Assembly: GCA_963815665.1 (NCBI GenBank)
Contig: CAWFHN010000013.1
Coordinates: 1-64,000, forward strand
DNA length: 64,000 bases
DNA from: DASUPK01 sp963815665
GTDB lineage: Bacteria; Actinomycetota; Thermoleophilia; Solirubrobacterales; 70-9
Direction: 5' to 3'
Position 1 is the first letter of the stretch, and each line of letters opens with the position of its first letter. A program made the translations under genes and the position numbers. Positions 44,920 through 53,093 of this stretch are shown piece after piece. The notes under the pieces are model-generated. The model did no database searches and was not told the origin of the DNA. It saw only the letters and a list, made by a program, of their open reading frames with translations.

Positions 44920-45176
44920 GCCAGCCTCCGAAGCCGACCGAAGCGATCTACCTGCCCCCGCCCAGCGTCGCTCCAGCCATGTTCGCCCTCGGCTTTGCCG
45001 CGGTGATCGTCGGGCTGTTCGCCTGGTGGCCCTATTCGGTCATCGGAGCCGCGATCGCCATCCCCTCCTTGATCGCCTGGCTGCGCGCGAATCGGGCCGA
45101 GATCGCCCGCATGCCGAACCGGCAGCACACCGACACCGCCCCGATTCCTCTGTCGGTCTCTCCGCCCTCCGACTAG
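44916..45176 (+). CDS. Small two-TM protein, possible oxidase subunit IV-like
   Basis: 86 aa. YLPPPSVAPAMFALGFAAVI followed by a second hydrophobic stretch (YSVIGAAIAIPSLIAWL) and a polar tail. The Pro-rich lead directly before the first helix is like that of subunit IV-type proteins in actinobacterial and Chloroflexi oxidases. Coupled (ATGA) to the 36-aa protein and 0.7 kb downstream of ctaB. Family assignment tentative. Confidence 0.55.
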   Translation: MSQPPKPTEAIYLPPPSVAPAMFALGFAAVIVGLFAWWPYSVIGAAIAIPSLIAWLRANRAEIARMPNRQHTDTAPIPLSVSPPSD

Positions 45177-45574
45177 GGAGGGGACATGGACGAGGTCGCA
45201 CCGATCTGCGTCCAGCAGCGCACGATGTCGCGCATCGAGAGCACGCCGACGAGCTCTCCGCGATCGACGACGACCAGGTGGCGAATGCCTCGCTCCACCA
45301 TCTCCTCGGCCGCCTGCTCGAGGCTCCAGGCGGGCTCCGCGGAGATGACGCTCTCGCTCATGTGATCGGCGACCTTCTCGGCGTCGGGATCCTTGCCCGT
45401 GCCGACGGCGTTGAGGATGTCGCGCTCGGTGATGATTCTCGGCGCCGGCGACTCCTCGTCGAACACCAGGGCGGCGCCGGTGCCCTTCTCCGTCATCTTC
45501 GTCGCGGTCTCTCGCAACGTGTGGCCGGGCCCCACGGCGAGAACCACGCTCGACATCCCCTCGCGAACCTGCAC
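45173..45574 (-). CDS. Tandem CBS-domain protein
   Basis: 133 aa from GTG 45574 (VQVREGMSSVVLAV). Two CBS motifs: LRETATKMTEKGTGAALVFD with RIITERDILNAVGTGKD, and SLEQAAEEMVERGIRHLVVV with GELVGVLSMRDIVRCW. A stand-alone CBS pair normally binds adenine nucleotides as a dimer and regulates a partner; no partner is evident. Converges on the preceding gene with four bases of overlap. Confidence 0.85.
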   Translation of the reverse strand: MQVREGMSSVVLAVGPGHTLRETATKMTEKGTGAALVFDEESPAPRIITERDILNAVGTGKDPDAEKVADHMSESVISAEPAWSLEQAAEEMVERGIRHLVVVDRGELVGVLSMRDIVRCWTQIGATSSMSPP

Positions 45575-45765
45575 TCCGTTCTCCTCTTCTCGGCTTCGCC
45601 ACAAGACGCGACCACAGCAGCCGCCCCGCACAAGTCGCTTCGGGCTTCGCCCTTCGCTCCAAGATGGAGCGGCTTGGCGGTCGCTCGTGCCGTTCGGCGC
45701 AAGCTTATCCCACGCCTGGGCGACGGGTGGGCGGGTCGGCCCCGACAGATAGGATTCCCGCGCTC

Positions 45766-46524
45766 ATGGACCCCCTCCTAAACGGCGGCCACAAAAATCG
45801 CCGCCGGATCAACGGCCACAAAGACCGCCGCCTGACCAACGCTCGGGCAATCTGGCTGATCGTCACCGTCGCCGCGGCCACGGCCCTCATCGGCATGACC
45901 GGCTGCAACCTCGGCCCCAAGCCCGACCTGGACAGGGGCCAGCAGCTCTTCACCCAGAAGTGCGGCAGCTGCCACACCCTCACCGGCGCGGGCACCAGCG
46001 GCGACGTCGGGCCGAACCTCGACTACGCCTTCAAGGAGGCCCGCGCCAACGGCTTCGACTCGGACACGGTCAAGGGCGTGGTCTCCTACCAGATCGCGCA
46101 CGCACGGCCGGCCAGCCCGCAGCAGACCGACGTCTACATGCCGCGGAATCTGGTCACCGGAGACGACGCCGAGAACGTCGCCGCGTACGTGGCGAGCGTC
46201 GCCGGAGTGCCGGGCATCAAGGCGCCCGTGTTCGCCCCGCCCCAGTTCTTCGCCAGCAACTGCGGCGGCTGCCACACGCTGGCGCAGGCCGGGACCACGG
46301 GCACCACCGGGCCCAACCTGGACGAGGCCCTCAAGGGCATGAGCGCCGCCGACATCTCCCAGTCGATCAGCGATCCGAACGCGAAGATCACCCCCGGCTA
46401 CCCCTCGGGCGTCATGCCTTCGAACTTCGGGCAGACGCTCACCCCGCCACAGCTACAGCAGCTGGTCGCCTACCTGCAGCAGGCCACGGGCGGCGGCAGC
46501 GCCGGCGGCGGCACCAAGAAGTAG
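45766..46524 (+). CDS. Diheme cytochrome c lipoprotein
   Basis: 252 aa from ATG 45766. Hydrophobic export segment with lipobox LIGMTGC, then two c-type heme motifs, CGSCHTLTGAGTSGDVGPNL and CGGCHTLAQAGTTGTTGPNL, each with a later Met (DVYMPRNLV, GVMPSNFG) as likely sixth ligand. A membrane-anchored electron carrier, the natural donor to the CuA of the canonical oxidase 2.7 kb away. The 27 residues before the TM are built from two tandem repeat units. C-terminus Gly/Ser/Lys-rich. Abuts the convergent gene. Confidence 0.9.
   Translation: MDPLLNGGHKNRRRINGHKDRRLTNARAIWLIVTVAAATALIGMTGCNLGPKPDLDRGQQLFTQKCGSCHTLTGAGTSGDVGPNLDYAFKEARANGFDSDTVKGVVSYQIAHARPASPQQTDVYMPRNLVTGDDAENVAAYVASVAGVPGIKAPVFAPPQFFASNCGGCHTLAQAGTTGTTGPNLDEALKGMSAADISQSISDPNAKITPGYPSGVMPSNFGQTLTPPQLQQLVAYLQQATGGGSAGGGTKK
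45782..45840 (+). repeat. Dispersed hairpin repeat, copy B (two tandem units, start of cytochrome gene)
   Basis: Unit B1 (45782-45813) matches the 31-bp unit except for a few bases in the loop (CACAAAAATCG). Unit B2 (45812-45840) is shorter: ACGGCCACAAAGACCGCCGC then CTGACCAAC. Here it is translated in a different frame from copies A and C, giving NGGHKNRRRINGHKDRRLTN. Confidence 0.75.
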
Positions 46525-46758
46525 CTAGCGCTCCGCGGGGTCTGACCCGTAGCGGCGCCAGGACTGGATCAAGCCCCAGGTTCGCCAGAGGCCGACGGCG
46601 ACCAGCACCGCGCCGACGATCGCACCCGCCAGGGAACCGATCAGGAGCGCCACGACGATGACGATCGCAGCGCCGACGGCGAACATCATCAGCACTCGGA
46701 ACATGTCCGTTTCGTTGCGCAGCGGGTTGCGCGGCGTGTGGGCGGGCCTCTCGCTCAT
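46525..46758 (-). CDS. Small two-TM hypothetical protein
   Basis: 77 aa from ATG 46758. A hydrophilic lead (HTPRNPLRNETD), then two adjoining hydrophobic stretches (VLMMFAVGAAIVIVVALLIG, AGAIVGAVLVAVGLW) and a basic tail (QSWRRYGSDPAER). No recognised family. A longer upstream open frame is the shadow of the following gene. Confidence 0.65.
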   Translation of the reverse strand: MSERPAHTPRNPLRNETDMFRVLMMFAVGAAIVIVVALLIGSLAGAIVGAVLVAVGLWRTWGLIQSWRRYGSDPAER

Positions 46759-46849
46759 GGGGTCGATCTTTGCAGCCTCATCGATTTTCCGCCGAAGATC
46801 GCGGGTTTTCCCGGATAAAGGTCTTGGCCGAGAGGCCGATTGAAGGAAC

Positions 46850-48316
46850 ATGAACCTTCGCAGGCTCGCTTTGGCCATCGTCGGCACAGCACTCGCGTTC
46901 ACGGTGATCGTGCCCACCCTCTCCCCGGCGAGCCCGTCCGGGACCGCATCGGCCGCCAAGGCCAAGAAGCGCCATCGCAGCGGGGGCCGGGTCCATCTTG
47001 CCTGGCCGTATGCCAAGAAGGGCCGCCCGGCCGATCCGCTCGGGCGCTGGCTGGCCCGGCAGGCCGGCCCGACGTGTCCGAAGCATCGCAAGAAGAAGTC
47101 CCACAAGAACTGCTCCAGGCTGCGCGGCGGGAAGAAGCGCGCCGGGAAGAAGCAAAGGGGAGCTAAGGCCTCCGAGGCGGCTGCCATTCCGGCCCTCGAC
47201 CGTGCGCCCCGGCGGTATGGCGCCGACCCCGTCGCCCGGATCGCCGCGACCGCGAACCTGTCCAGCCCTCTGGCGCTCACCCGCTCCTACGAGATCCCGG
47301 CCGGCGACCCGTCCTACAGCCGGCTCCTCAACTGGTCCTGGACGTACGACTCGGCGGTCACCGCCGCCTCGTTCGTCGCGACGGGGAATCAGGCCCAGGC
47401 GAAACAGGTGCTCGATCAGCTTGCCGCCCTCCAGTTCACCGACGGCTCCATCGATATCGCCTTCGACATCTCCACCGGTAAGGGCGCCGCGACCTATAGG
47501 TCCGGGACGATCGCCTGGATCGGACTGGCCGCAACCAAGTACGACGGCAGGTTCAACACCTCGACTTACCGGACGATGGCCAAGAAGGCCGCCGACTACC
47601 TGCTCACCCTGCAGGGCCCCAGCGGCCTGATCAAGGGCGGCCCCGGGCTTGACTGGTATTCGACCCAGCACAACCTGCTCGCCTACGAGTTCCTCGGCCA
47701 CCTCGCGCTCGAGCTGAACAACGCCCGCGACTCCGCCGGATACCAGAGGTACGGCACCGCGGCGGCGACCATCGGCAGCGCCATCCAGAGCAACCTGTTG
47801 GCTGGGCACGGCTCCAGCACCCACTTCATCCAGGGGCTCGGGGACACCGTGGAGCCGCTCGATGCGCAGGCCTACGGCGCCTTCTTCGAGCTGGCGAACG
47901 GCAACAGCAAAACCGCGAGCCGCGTCCTCACCTACGCGAAGAACCACTTCGCCGTCACGGGCCGCTCGATCGTGAAATCGACGAAGGCGGCGACCTACAA
48001 CAACACCTATGCGGCCGCCGGCCCGTTCTCCGGCTACAAGCCCTACGAGGGCGACGTCGGACCCAACGTGCTCTGGTTCGAGGCGACCCCGATGCTGAGA
48101 ATGGTCACCGCGGCGCTCGGGCAGAGCACCGGCACACTCGACTCGTGGATCGCATCGTGGAAGGCGATCACCGGCTCCAAGGTCGGGCCATTGCAGGCCG
48201 ATCAGGCGCTGACCAACGCGGCCTTCGGCGTCGAGTACCACGTCTGGCCCGCCGCCGCCCCGGCGGCCTGGGCCCTGCTCTCGCAGAACGCCCCGACCTT
48301 CTTCACCGCCTACTAG
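46850..48316 (+). CDS. Secreted (alpha/alpha)6-barrel, glycosidase-like protein
   Basis: 488 aa. Signal peptide (RLALAIVGTALAFTVIVPTL), a Lys/Arg-rich region to about residue 105 (CPKHRKKKSHKNC, GGKKRAGKKQRGAK), then a helical-barrel domain with repeated helical pairs (NWSWTYDSAVTAASFVATGN, AKQVLDQLAALQFTDGSIDI, GLDWYSTQHNLLAYEFLGHL, GPNVLWFEATPMLRMV). The WTYDSA, DWYSTQHN and WFE elements resemble six-hairpin glycosidases acting on surface polysaccharides. No exact family named. Confidence 0.7.
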   Translation: MNLRRLALAIVGTALAFTVIVPTLSPASPSGTASAAKAKKRHRSGGRVHLAWPYAKKGRPADPLGRWLARQAGPTCPKHRKKKSHKNCSRLRGGKKRAGKKQRGAKASEAAAIPALDRAPRRYGADPVARIAATANLSSPLALTRSYEIPAGDPSYSRLLNWSWTYDSAVTAASFVATGNQAQAKQVLDQLAALQFTDGSIDIAFDISTGKGAATYRSGTIAWIGLAATKYDGRFNTSTYRTMAKKAADYLLTLQGPSGLIKGGPGLDWYSTQHNLLAYEFLGHLALELNNARDSAGYQRYGTAAATIGSAIQSNLLAGHGSSTHFIQGLGDTVEPLDAQAYGAFFELANGNSKTASRVLTYAKNHFAVTGRSIVKSTKAATYNNTYAAAGPFSGYKPYEGDVGPNVLWFEATPMLRMVTAALGQSTGTLDSWIASWKAITGSKVGPLQADQALTNAAFGVEYHVWPAAAPAAWALLSQNAPTFFTAY

Positions 48317-48677
48317 GCCGACGAGACCAGGCGGAAGCGCTCGACGACGATCTCCGTGTCGTCGGTCAAGACGAACCCAGCCGGGAGGGCGGGCACCACG
48401 TTGTCCTCCCAGAATCGCTCGTGAGCCCGGCGCCACTCCGCGACGCCTGCGAATCCCTCGCCCTCGTCGCGCGCGAGCGTCAGGTCGGCGTCGGCCAGGC
48501 GAATGACCTGGACCGCCAACAACTCAATGAAGGCAACGGCTCGCTCCTCGGAATCGACAACGGTCAAGCGCTCGCCGGGGCCGGCAGCGGCTCTCGATTC
48601 CCCTCGAGCTCGGCGAGGAGCGACGTCGTCGCGGTCTTCTCGCCGCGACGGATGGCGCCGACCAGCCGGTCGCGCAT
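48313..48677 (-). pseudogene. ASCH-domain protein with one frameshift
   Basis: The N-terminal part from ATG 48677 reads MRDRLVGAIRRGEKTATTSL then LAELEGNREPLP and runs into TGA. Shifting frame in the CCGGCCCCGG stretch near 48570 gives ERLTVVDSEERAVAFIELLA through RAHERFWEDNVVPALPAGF and a normal end at 48313. Together they form an ASCH fold of about 120 aa, an RNA-binding or nucleotide-related domain. Confidence 0.65.
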
Positions 48678-48711
48678 CGGCCCCGGTAACCCGAAGCGGG
48701 CGATTCGGTCG

Positions 48712-49347
48712 CTAGAGGACGTAGACCGTCGTGAAGACGATGATCCACATGACGTCGACGAAGTGCCAGTAGATCCCGGGCACCTCGACGCCGAGGTGGT
48801 CCTTCGCCTCGGGGCCGTAGTGGCCGCGCCAGGCGCGGATGTTGGCGATCCCGAGCAGGATCAGGCCGACGGTGACGTGAGCGCCGTGCAGGCCCGTGAG
48901 GCCGTAGAAGATCGAGCCGAAGGCGTCGTCGCGGGCGCTGAAGCCGATGTGAACATACTCGTTGATCTGGATGAAGAGGAAGGTGGCGCCGAGCAGGAAG
49001 GTCGTCGCGAGACCCATCTGAAGGCCGCGGCGGTTGCCCTTTTGAATCGACACCAGGCCCCAGTGCATCGTGAAGCTCGATGACAGCAGGATGAAGGTGT
49101 TCGTCAGGGCGACCGTCACCGGCAGCTCGAACGGATCCGGCGGCCAGGGCCCGTTGTTGGCGACCACCCGTAGGAAGAAGTACGAGGCGAAGAACGCCCC
49201 GAAGAGCATCACCTCGGAGACGATGAAGAGCAGGATCCCGAGGGTCTGCTTGTCTATCCGCGAGCTCTGATTGGCCTCGGGCGGATGATCGTGGTGCTCC
49301 TCGGCGTGGCCGTCACCACGGCCGACCGCAACCGATGCCGACTCCAT
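48712..49347 (-). CDS. ctaE: Cytochrome c oxidase subunit III
   Basis: 211 aa, five TM helices, lacking the first two of the seven-helix form. LLFIVSEVMLFGAFFASYFF, FILLSSSFTMHWG, GLTGLHGAHVTVGLILL and the C-terminal YWHFVDVMWIIVFTTVYVL are family hallmarks. His-rich N-terminus (HAEEHHDHPP) might bind metal. Last gene of the ctaC-ctaD-USP-ctaE operon; its ATG overlaps the upstream stop. Confidence 0.92.
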   Translation of the reverse strand: MESASVAVGRGDGHAEEHHDHPPEANQSSRIDKQTLGILLFIVSEVMLFGAFFASYFFLRVVANNGPWPPDPFELPVTVALTNTFILLSSSFTMHWGLVSIQKGNRRGLQMGLATTFLLGATFLFIQINEYVHIGFSARDDAFGSIFYGLTGLHGAHVTVGLILLGIANIRAWRGHYGPEAKDHLGVEVPGIYWHFVDVMWIIVFTTVYVL

Positions 49348-50342
49348 CAGCCCGCCTCCGCCCCGACCGGCGTGGGAGCGCTCGATGCCGCCGGCTCCGT
49401 CCCGGACTCGAGGTGCTCGAGCGGCTTGTCGGTGAGCGCCTGGACCTTCTCGATCAGGCCCTCCTCGAGCCACTTCGACTGCTCGCCCTTCAGGGTCGAG
49501 ATCAGGATGTCGTCGATCCGGTAGTGCTCGATCGCGTTCTGGATGGCGCTGAACGGATCGGGGCTCATCGGCTGCCCCGTCGCATCGATCTCGTTGCGAT
49601 ACATCTCGGCAAGCGTGGCGGCCAGCCGGGAGCAGACCTCCTCGCGGCTGATCGCGCCCGAGCGCGGGCAGATGAACGTGTACCGGTGCGGCCCCTCCTT
49701 CGCCCGCTCCTCCAACCGGGCGACGAGGTCCCTGCTGTTCACGGTCTGCGTCGCGACCACCAGCGTGTGGGTCAGGTCCCAGCGGACGGCGTCGTCGTCG
49801 ACGCGCACCGCGATGTGCTCGACCCCGGCGTCGTAGCGAGCCTTCGCCCACTCGACCAGGTCCTTGCGAGTCAGACCGAAGCGGGTCTCATAGAGGCAGG
49901 AGAGCAGGATGTGGTCGGGCTTCGTGGCCCGCACGGCATCGTCGAGCGCCAGGGCCGGCTCGGGATCCATCACCGCGCCCTCTGAGGAGATCCCGAACTC
50001 GCGCAGGACGGACTGCGTGACGTCGACCCGGCTCTGCGCGGCCGCGCGGCGCTCCTCGACGTCGACCAGCTGGCCGACGATCGGCAGGTTCTGCGGGGCC
50101 ACCACGGCGAAGTAGTCGGCGCCGGCGTCGGAGAGCTCGCGACTGGCGGTGAGCAGCTTGCGGCCACCGGCGACCTCGTTGAGGAAGCAGAGAACCCGCT
50201 TGGCCCCCTCGCGCGAGGGCGGCGGGTCGGGATCCCCGAAGGTGGCGACCTCGCGCTTGGCGACCACCTCCGATGCGTGCTCGGAGGGCGTGCCGACATC
50301 CGTGATCTGCCCGGTCTCGGGAACCGCGGTCTTCGCGGTCAC
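49347..50342 (-). CDS. Tandem universal-stress-like protein inside the oxidase operon
   Basis: 331 aa from GTG 50342, overlapping the ctaD stop by GTGA and the ctaE start by ATGA. Two related alpha/beta halves: half 1 (about 47-205) with RVLCFLNEVAGGRKLLTASR and ALDDAVRATKPDHILLSCLY; half 2 (about 210-320) with HTLVVATQTVNSRDLVARLE and AIQNAIEHYRIDDILISTLK. The strand-helix order and the PDxILLS/DDILIST pairs suggest UspA-like nucleotide-binding domains. No TM. Strict coupling implies a role in oxidase assembly or regulation. Exact family not recognised. Confidence 0.75.
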   Translation of the reverse strand: MTAKTAVPETGQITDVGTPSEHASEVVAKREVATFGDPDPPPSREGAKRVLCFLNEVAGGRKLLTASRELSDAGADYFAVVAPQNLPIVGQLVDVEERRAAAQSRVDVTQSVLREFGISSEGAVMDPEPALALDDAVRATKPDHILLSCLYETRFGLTRKDLVEWAKARYDAGVEHIAVRVDDDAVRWDLTHTLVVATQTVNSRDLVARLEERAKEGPHRYTFICPRSGAISREEVCSRLAATLAEMYRNEIDATGQPMSPDPFSAIQNAIEHYRIDDILISTLKGEQSKWLEEGLIEKVQALTDKPLEHLESGTEPAASSAPTPVGAEAG

Positions 50343-52264
50343 GATGGCGCCCCCACCCCGGCCCTCTCGGGTTGTTTGATCTCGGCCTCCTCGCCCGGCA
50401 TGATCACGTGCCTCGCGCCCGGGACGCCGTACTCGTACGGCCCGCCGACGACGCGCGGAATCTCGGGGAAGTTGAAGACCGGCGGCGGCGAGCTGACCTG
50501 CCACTCGATCGTCTTGGCGCGCCACGGGTTCGGTCCCGCCTTCGGCCCGAAGCGCCAGCTGACGATCATGTTGTAGAGGAAGATCAGCTGGGCAGCGCCG
50601 AGGATGAAGGCGCAGATGGAGATGAACAGGTTCCAGTCCCCGAAGGTCGCGGAGTAGTCGGCAACGCGGCGGGGCATGCCCTCCATCCCGATCCAGTGCA
50701 TCGGGATGAAGGTGCCGAGCATCCCGACCAGCGTCAGCCAGAAGTGGATCCGGCCGAGCTTCTCGTCGTACATCCGCCCGGTCATCTTCGGGAACCAGTG
50801 GTAGACGCCGGCGAAGATCGTGAAGACCGAGCCGCCGAAGAGCACGAAGTGGATGTGCGCCACCACGAAGTAGGTGTCGGAGACGTGGATGTCGATCGGG
50901 ATCATCCCGAGCATCACGCCCGAGATGCCGCCGATCGTGAAGGTGGCTATGAAACCGAGGGCGAACAGCATCGCCGTCGATTTGAGGTGGATCACCCCCT
51001 CGAAAAGCGTCCCGAGCCAGGAGAAGATCTTGATCCCGGTCGGCACCGCGATCAGCAGGGTGGTGATCATCATTGGCACCCGCAGCCAGCTGAACATGCC
51101 GGCGACGAACATGTGGTGCGCCCAGACCGAGTAGCTCAGCACCACGATCCCGATCAGAGCCAGGGCCATCAGCCGGTAGCCGAAGATCGGCTTGCGCGAG
51201 TTCGTCGAGATCACCTCGCTGACGATCCCGAACCCGGGCAGCATCATGATGTAGACGGCCGGGTGTGAGTAGAACCAGAAGATGTGCTGGTAGCTGACCA
51301 CGTCGCCCCCGAACGCCGCCTGGAAGAAGTTGGTGTGGAGGATGCGGTCGAAGAGGACCATGAACTGCACGCCCGCGATGAACGGCGTCGCGGCGACCAC
51401 CAGCAGCGAGGTCGAGAGGTTGGCCCAGACCAGCAGCGGCAGGCGCCAGAAGTTCATCCCGGGCGCCCGCATGGTCACGATCGTGACCAGGAAGTTGAGC
51501 GCCGTGGCGATCGATGAGGCCCCGGCGAACTGCACCCCGAGGTTGAAGAAGGACTGGCCCAGCGGCGCACCGGTGGAAAGCGGCGCATAGCCGGTCCAGC
51601 CGGCGTCGAAGGCTCCGCCCGGCGCCAGGTAGCTGCCGAGGAACAGGAGCCCGGCCAGGGGCAGCATCCAGAAGCTCAGGGCATTCAGCCGGGGGAACGC
51701 CATGTCCGGCGCGCCGATCATCAGCGGCAGGACGTAGTTGGCGATCCCGGCGAAGGCCGGGATCACGAAGACGAAGATCATCAGCGCCGCGTGCGTCGAG
51801 AAGAGGCTGTTGAAGGTGCTCGGGTCGACGATCTGCGTGCCGGGCTGAGCCAGCTCGGCGCGCATGACCATCGCGATCAGCCCGCCGACGAAGAAGAAAA
51901 AGAAGGTCGTGACCAGGTACTGGATCCCGATGACCTTGTGGTCGGTGTTGACCTTGAAGTAGTCCCGCCAGCTGTAGGCGCCATGGTTCTCGTGCTCGCG
52001 CTCCTTCGGGAACGTCGGGGCGCCGATCGCCCACCGGAACCAGTAGTCGAAACAGCCGATGCCGATCAGGAAGCCGAGCGGCGCCGTGATCGCGGGGACG
52101 ATGACCTGCGGATAGCCCGTCTGCTGCGTCTGGAACGCCGGCAGCCCGGAGATCTTTCGCAGGGCCACGACCAGCCCGAAGCCGATCGCGCCGGCGATGA
52201 TCGTGTAGGCCAGGGCCCTCCACCAACCCGGGGTCTTGAACAGGGCCGCAGTCACTCCCGCCAT
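50339..52264 (-). CDS. ctaD: Cytochrome c oxidase subunit I, A2 type
   Basis: 641 aa. All ligands present: His158 (FSTHAALM), CuB His334 with Tyr338 in WFYSHPAVYIM, His383-His384 (WAHHMF), His470 and His472 (VAHIHFVLFGG). YSHP in place of the usual GHPE marks the A2 subfamily, where Tyr-Ser takes over from the D-channel Glu. An N-terminal extension of about 100 residues carries two extra TM helices (WWRALAYTIIAGAIGFGLVV, VIVPAITAPLGFLIGIGCFD) before the usual DHKVIGIQY start. Terminal oxidase and proton pump. Confidence 0.95.
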   Translation of the reverse strand: MAGVTAALFKTPGWWRALAYTIIAGAIGFGLVVALRKISGLPAFQTQQTGYPQVIVPAITAPLGFLIGIGCFDYWFRWAIGAPTFPKEREHENHGAYSWRDYFKVNTDHKVIGIQYLVTTFFFFFVGGLIAMVMRAELAQPGTQIVDPSTFNSLFSTHAALMIFVFVIPAFAGIANYVLPLMIGAPDMAFPRLNALSFWMLPLAGLLFLGSYLAPGGAFDAGWTGYAPLSTGAPLGQSFFNLGVQFAGASSIATALNFLVTIVTMRAPGMNFWRLPLLVWANLSTSLLVVAATPFIAGVQFMVLFDRILHTNFFQAAFGGDVVSYQHIFWFYSHPAVYIMMLPGFGIVSEVISTNSRKPIFGYRLMALALIGIVVLSYSVWAHHMFVAGMFSWLRVPMMITTLLIAVPTGIKIFSWLGTLFEGVIHLKSTAMLFALGFIATFTIGGISGVMLGMIPIDIHVSDTYFVVAHIHFVLFGGSVFTIFAGVYHWFPKMTGRMYDEKLGRIHFWLTLVGMLGTFIPMHWIGMEGMPRRVADYSATFGDWNLFISICAFILGAAQLIFLYNMIVSWRFGPKAGPNPWRAKTIEWQVSSPPPVFNFPEIPRVVGGPYEYGVPGARHVIMPGEEAEIKQPERAGVGAPS

Positions 52265-52301
52265 CCTTCCATCGTCCGGATTATCTCAGTCGTTCCTAAG
52301 G

Positions 52302-53078
52302 TCACTGCGCCACCTGGCTCGGTGTGGTCGGTCCCGAGGGCAGCTTCTCCCCCTGCTGCTCGTCCGACTTGATCGGAGGCTGGCTCGACGCCCACTGGTC
52401 GAAGTCCGCCTGAGATTTCTCGACGACGACGGGAGCTCGCATGGTCGAGTGGCCGATGCCGCAGAGCTCGGTGCAAATCAGCGTGAAGTCGCCGGTCTTG
52501 GTCGGGGTGATGTAGGCGCGGGTGGTGATGCCGGGGACGTTGTCCTTCTTGATCCGCCACTCCGGCACCCAGAAGGAATGGATCACGTCGAGGGCGTGCA
52601 TCCTGAACTCGATCTGGCGGTTGACCGGCACGTGCAGCTCGCGCGAGGTCGTGCCCGTCTCCGGGTAGTCGAAGTGCCACTCGTACTGCTGCGAGTAGAC
52701 GTCGACCACCATCCGGTTCGGGTCGTGAGCCTCGATGTCGGAGAGGGTGATCCATGAGTACACCGCGAGGGCGAGCACGATCACGGTCGGAATCGCGGTC
52801 CAGGCGATCTCGATGCGCGTGTTGCCGTGGATCGGGGAACCGTCCGATTCGTCGCCCGGCTTCGCGCGCCACTTCCAGACGGCGTAACCGAGCATCACCA
52901 TGACCACCGAGAAGACGAACGACGCGATCACGATGATCACGTCGAGCAGGGTGTCGATCTTGCTCGCGGCGGTGGATGCCTGCTCGCCGTTCCAGTTCGG
53001 GATCAGCATGATCACCGAGGTGACGACGGTGAGGACGATCACTGCCGCGATCAGCTTTGCAATTGGGAGGCCCCGCAT
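52302..53078 (-). CDS. ctaC: Cytochrome c oxidase subunit II with CuA site
   Basis: 258 aa. Two TM helices (IAAVIVLTVVTSVIMLI and VIASFVFSVVMVMLGYAVW), then the cupredoxin domain. CuA ligands complete: His167 (DVIHSFWVPEW), Cys202, Glu204, Cys206, His210 and Met213 in CTELCGIGHSTM. No fused cytochrome c domain, so an external donor such as the diheme lipoprotein is needed. First gene of the operon, 15 bases after the glycosyltransferase stop. Confidence 0.95.
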   Translation of the reverse strand: MRGLPIAKLIAAVIVLTVVTSVIMLIPNWNGEQASTAASKIDTLLDVIIVIASFVFSVVMVMLGYAVWKWRAKPGDESDGSPIHGNTRIEIAWTAIPTVIVLALAVYSWITLSDIEAHDPNRMVVDVYSQQYEWHFDYPETGTTSRELHVPVNRQIEFRMHALDVIHSFWVPEWRIKKDNVPGITTRAYITPTKTGDFTLICTELCGIGHSTMRAPVVVEKSQADFDQWASSQPPIKSDEQQGEKLPSGPTTPSQVAQ

Positions 53079-53093
53079 CGGGCGCCATTCTAT

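Noticed and set aside
46778..48436. A 552-residue minus-strand open frame opposite the helical-barrel protein.
   Set aside because: Gly/Arg-rich shadow without motifs; the plus-strand protein has a signal peptide and helical-barrel pattern.
49347..52226. A 959-residue minus-strand open frame, Arg/Pro/Ala-rich over its first part.
   Set aside because: Its upstream part is an off-frame reading of ctaD; only the section after GTG 50342 is a real protein.
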